This document shows, piece by piece, positions 6,276 through 8,607 of a stretch of DNA of 8,607 bases. The stretch is from Treponema sp. GTDB lineage: Bacteria; Spirochaetota; Spirochaetia; Treponematales; Breznakiellaceae. The translations under genes were made by a program, and so were the position numbers. The notes under the pieces were generated by a model, which was not told where the DNA came from, searched no databases, and saw only the letters and a program-made list of their open reading frames with translations. Numbering within the stretch: position 1 is the stretch's first letter; each line of letters starts with the position of its first letter. Location: assembly GCA_031283505.1 (NCBI GenBank), contig JAITBO010000299.1, forward strand, positions 1-8,607, read 5' to 3'.

Positions 6276-6952
6276 GGCTGTTCACCTCCTACCACCGCGT
6301 CCACAAATATACCGGATGTAACAATATTGTTCGGATCAATCCGGCCGACTTCCACAATTTCGCAGGCCCCCGCTATGACGTACTCGGCGGCGGCGGCCAT
6401 AAGGGGGTTAAAGTTTCTGGTGGTCCCGTTGTACACGATATTGCCGAAGGTATCGGCCCTTGTGCCGCGGATCAGGGCAAAGTCCGCCTTTAACGGCAGT
6501 TCAAGGAGGTAGCTTTTGCCTTCGACCGTAATGACCTGCTTCCCTTCGGCAATGACGGTTCCGAAACCGGTGGGCGTAAGAAAACCGCCCAGGCCGCTGC
6601 CCCCTGCCCGGATCCGTTCGGCGAAGGTGCCTTGGGGGATCATGATACACTCAAGTTTGTCCGCCGCCACATCGGTATTCATCCTGCGGGCCACTTCGGG
6701 GTTCAAGCCGAAGTGGGAACCGATAAGGGTTTTAATCTGCCCGTTGGCCAGCAGTTTTCCGGTTCCCCTTCCCGGTACTCCGGCGTCGTTGCAGATCACC
6801 GTCAGGCCCTTAACGCCCTTTTTAACCAGAGCGTCGATAAGAATCTCCGGTGTTCCGCAGGCCATAAAGCCGCCTATCATGACGGTTGCGCCGTCTCCGA
6901 TTACGGAAACCGCTTCATCGGCGGATTCCCGTACTTTACTCTTTAACGCCAT
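6263..6952 (-). CDS. Acetoacetate-type CoA-transferase, subunit A
   Basis: Alpha subunit of the same class I CoA-transferase, 229 residues. The family signature IGGFMACGTPEILIDAL (26-42) and the segment QGTFAERIRAGGSGLGGFLTPTG (107-129) are clear. Together with subunit B it would move CoA between acetyl- or butyryl-CoA and acetoacetate. The gene starts 14 nt after the BKACE stop. Its ribosome binding site (AGGGTGG close to ATG) is weaker than others in this operon, so translation may depend on ribosomes arriving from the BKACE gene. The 3' end overlaps the B-subunit start by 13 nt. The direct BKACE-AB-thiolase order ties acetoacetate formation to its activation and cleavage. Confidence 0.93.
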   Translation of the reverse strand: MALKSKVRESADEAVSVIGDGATVMIGGFMACGTPEILIDALVKKGVKGLTVICNDAGVPGRGTGKLLANGQIKTLIGSHFGLNPEVARRMNTDVAADKLECIMIPQGTFAERIRAGGSGLGGFLTPTGFGTVIAEGKQVITVEGKSYLLELPLKADFALIRGTRADTFGNIVYNGTTRNFNPLMAAAAEYVIAGACEIVEVGRIDPNNIVTSGIFVDAVVGGEQPWKI

Positions 6953-6966
6953 ACCACCCTGCCTTG

Positions 6967-7803
6967 TTAATTATCCTTCAGATTTAGTATCTTTCTTGTT
7001 TCAGAAGGAGTCGCTATCTCCTTGCCCAGTTCGGCGACGATCCGTTTGGTTCTTTCAACAAACTCCACGTTTGATTTTGCCAACACTTTTGGGGCATACA
7101 GGATATTGTCTTCCATGCCGACCCGAATGTGTCCGCCCAGCGCGAGGGCGGCAAACAAAATGGGGAGATGTCCTTTCCCGATTCCAAGGGCGCTCCAGGT
7201 TGCATCAGGGGGGATGAGGCTTTTAAGGAAAACCAGATTTTCGACCGTTGCGGCCATACCTCCTGCGGCGCCGAGTACAAACTGAAAATGGAGCGGCGGC
7301 TCAAGTACGCCCTGCTTGACATAATAAAGGGCGTTGTACACCATCCCCGCGTCAAAAATCTCTATTTCAGGCTTAACGCCGTATTCCTTCATGGTTGTTC
7401 CAAGTTTTTCAAGAAACCGGGGATGGTTTTCAAAAACCGAATTATGAAGCCAGTTCATGGAACCGCAGTCATACGACGCCATTTCGGGTTTAAGTTCGAC
7501 AAAGGGTTTCATGCGTATCTCATCGGTAAGACCCAGCCCGCCTGATGTGGTAAGATTCAGGACGATGTCGCACCGATCCCTGATGAGTTCTACGGTTTTT
7601 TCAAATTTTTCAAAATCCATGGACGCTTTACCTTCGTCATCCCGGACGTGAATGTGCGCCACGGACGCCCCCGCCTGCCAGCATTTAAATACCTCTCCCG
7701 CAATTTCTTCCGGGGTAACCGGGATGTACGGAGTATCCGTCTTCTGCGGCCAAGCGCCGGTAGTGGCAACCGTGAGAATTACTTTGTCTTGCAGTTCCGC
7801 CAT
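6967..7803 (-). CDS. Beta-keto acid cleavage enzyme (BKACE, DUF849); candidate triacetate acetoacetate-lyase
   Basis: Metal-dependent TIM-barrel enzyme that reacts a beta-keto acid with acetyl-CoA to give an acyl-CoA and acetoacetate. I chose ATG at 7803 (278 aa) because AGGAG is 9 nt upstream; the ATG at 7812 touches that site. Expected metal ligands are His50 and His52 in VAHIHVRDDEGK and Glu231 in RVGMEDNILY. Other family motifs are LNLTTSGG, PEIEIFDAGM and HFQFVLGAAGGM. As I recall it, the lysine-fermentation member Kce uses Glu14 (ITGAE) and Asp231 to bind the substrate amino group; here the Glu14 position is Trp18 (TTGAW) while Asp232 is kept. A non-aminated substrate is therefore more likely. 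Next to a cyclase-family hydrolase, 3,5-dioxohexanoate (triacetate) from phloroglucinol is my preferred substrate. Family assignment is firm; the substrate is inference. Confidence 0.9.
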   Translation of the reverse strand: MAELQDKVILTVATTGAWPQKTDTPYIPVTPEEIAGEVFKCWQAGASVAHIHVRDDEGKASMDFEKFEKTVELIRDRCDIVLNLTTSGGLGLTDEIRMKPFVELKPEMASYDCGSMNWLHNSVFENHPRFLEKLGTTMKEYGVKPEIEIFDAGMVYNALYYVKQGVLEPPLHFQFVLGAAGGMAATVENLVFLKSLIPPDATWSALGIGKGHLPILFAALALGGHIRVGMEDNILYAPKVLAKSNVEFVERTKRIVAELGKEIATPSETRKILNLKDN

Positions 7804-7828
7804 CTGATTCATCTCCTTTTACTTATGC

Positions 7829-7867
7829 ACCGAAACGACATGATTGAATGAACTGTGCCGCTTCGGT
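7829..7867. repeat. 12-bp intercistronic hairpin between cyclase and BKACE genes
   Basis: Read as minus-strand RNA, ACCGAAGCGGCA (7867-7856) pairs with TGTCGTTTCGGU (7840-7829) over 12 bp including two G-U pairs, around a 15-nt loop. It fills most of the gap between two genes of the same operon. No T-run follows, so it is more likely an mRNA processing, stability or attenuation element than a terminator. The two G-U pairs mean pairing is better on the sense RNA than on the opposite strand. Confidence 0.5.
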
Positions 7868-7875
7868 TATTTCTT

Positions 7876-8607
7876 TTAGATACAGCCGGCATAGGTGTAC
7901 GTTCTGTCCGGTACGGGATTGAGGTCCGCTTCGTCGATTTCCGCGGTACAGCGAACCATGGAGCCGTCCCCCATATACCAGCGGATCGGGAAGCAGTAGA
8001 ACCGGAACCGTTTGCCGGAAACTTTGTCCAAATCACCGCCGAGGTTTTCAACGCCTACGATACCGTGGCCCAGCAGTTCTTTGTGGCAGGGTTCCCAGGT
8101 CCCCCAGCAGCCAATCGCTTCCAGGTCGCCAAACTTTTTATCGTACGCTTCCTGCCCATGCACTTTGATATAGATCTCTTTATCAAATTCCGCATAGGCT
8201 TCGATACCGAATTGTTCCGTATACTCTTCCGTAACCGGCTTTCCACTGGCGCCGAGCAGGTTCAAGCGGGTGGCGCCGTTGTTTCCTATGGCGGTATGCA
8301 GGGGATGATCCAGGGCCTGCATATCCATGGCAACGCATTTTACCTTGTGCTTCACAAACCATTTTCCCGCATCAATGCCGGTTCCGCAGGAATAATGATA
8401 GTATTCCTTGGAGTCATCGAATTTACGGTGCATTCCGGTATTGAGGCATACAACCATGCCCTCCAGTTCTTTGAGTGCAATGTTTGCACGTTTGCAGGCC
8501 TCTTCCAGATGTTCCGGCAGGATCAGGCCCCACCGGTCAATTTTGATTTCAAGGCAGACCGCGTCGCCGGTGTACGCGTCAACCGGCATTTCATGGGTGT
8601 AACGGGC
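7876..8607 (-). CDS. Cyclase-family (PF04199) metallo-hydrolase, 5' end outside window; candidate dihydrophloroglucinol cyclohydrolase
   Basis: The C-terminal 243 residues are visible; the frame is open to the window edge, so the start is missing. Family-like segments are GDAVCLEIK near the visible N-terminus, VVCLNTGMH, WFVKHKVKCVAMDMQALDHPLH, CHKELLGHGIVGVENLGGDLD and FRFYCFPIRWYMGDGSMVRC. His175 and Glu187 (visible numbering) are 12 residues apart, the spacing I recall for the C-terminal metal ligands of kynurenine formamidase KynB. The N-terminal HxGTHxD ligand motif would be beyond the edge. The family hydrolyses amides, lactones and activated ring C-C bonds (kynurenine formamidase, isatin hydrolase). 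As I recall, the Mn-dependent dihydrophloroglucinol cyclohydrolase of anaerobic phloroglucinol degradation also belongs here. The neighbouring BKACE, CoA-transferase and thiolase support that role over formamidase, but this is inference. Confidence 0.85.
   Translation of the reverse strand, partial: ARYTHEMPVDAYTGDAVCLEIKIDRWGLILPEHLEEACKRANIALKELEGMVVCLNTGMHRKFDDSKEYYHYSCGTGIDAGKWFVKHKVKCVAMDMQALDHPLHTAIGNNGATRLNLLGASGKPVTEEYTEQFGIEAYAEFDKEIYIKVHGQEAYDKKFGDLEAIGCWGTWEPCHKELLGHGIVGVENLGGDLDKVSGKRFRFYCFPIRWYMGDGSMVRCTAEIDEADLNPVPDRTYTYAGCI

Noticed and set aside
6516..7217. Plus-strand ORF (233 codons) opposite CoA-transferase A and BKACE
   Set aside because: Shadow of two well-supported genes; Pro/Ser/Arg-rich translation typical of antisense reading.
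4422..7803. Lysine fermentation (Kce-type BKACE with CoA-transferase and thiolase)
   Set aside because: No lysine aminomutase, diaminohexanoate dehydrogenase or 3-aminobutyryl-CoA ammonia-lyase genes are present, and the BKACE has Trp at the amino-binding Glu position. Not excluded outside the window, but less fitting than a cyclic-ketone route.
7876..8607. Kynurenine formamidase of tryptophan catabolism
   Set aside because: The fold family fits, but no kynureninase or tryptophan dioxygenase is nearby, and aerobic tryptophan breakdown does not fit the fermentative neighbours.

Overview
The window comes from a mid-GC anaerobic bacterium. Every gene I can support is on the minus strand, so the reading order is from high to low coordinates. 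Strong GGAGG-type ribosome binding sites, fermentation enzymes and a palindrome-rich spacer beside tiny ORFs remind me of termite-gut Treponema. That assignment is inference; there is no rRNA or marker gene here to prove it.

Region 1 (8607 to 4422) is a tight catabolic operon. In order it encodes a PF04199 'cyclase family' metallo-hydrolase (its 5' end lies outside the window), a beta-keto acid cleavage enzyme (BKACE), the A and B subunits of an acetoacetate-type CoA-transferase, and an acetyl-CoA C-acetyltransferase. The genes are separated by 12-14 nt or overlap, except for a 72-nt gap with a hairpin after the cyclase gene. My main proposal is the lower part of an anaerobic phloroglucinol (1,3,5-trihydroxybenzene) pathway. 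The cyclase-family hydrolase would open the reduced ring. The BKACE would convert 3,5-dioxohexanoate plus acetyl-CoA to acetoacetyl-CoA plus acetoacetate. The CoA-transferase would activate acetoacetate, and the thiolase would give acetyl-CoA. The BKACE has Trp where the lysine-fermentation enzyme Kce has the Glu that binds the substrate amino group, which argues against an aminated substrate. The two expected upstream steps, phloroglucinol reductase and a 3-hydroxy-5-oxohexanoate dehydrogenase, are not in the window.

Region 2 (4421 to 1237) starts with a 286-nt spacer holding three hairpins, one followed by five T on the minus strand. Then come butyrate kinase (no phosphotransbutyrylase nearby), an OFA-type MFS transporter 5 nt downstream, and a stand-alone PTS EIIA protein. 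The enzymes would finish butyrate and ATP formation, the transporter would move an organic acid or the aromatic substrate, and the EIIA protein is probably regulatory.

Region 3 (1236 to 679) is about 560 nt without a convincing gene, packed with nested inverted repeats. It looks like a mosaic of short palindromic elements.

Region 4 (678 to 1) holds three small ORFs in one direction: a 75-residue protein with a four-cysteine cluster, an 85-residue protein ending in QLLLF (similar to the sliding-clamp-binding pentapeptide), and the start of a further ORF cut by the window edge. They look like accessory DNA unrelated to the catabolic operon.
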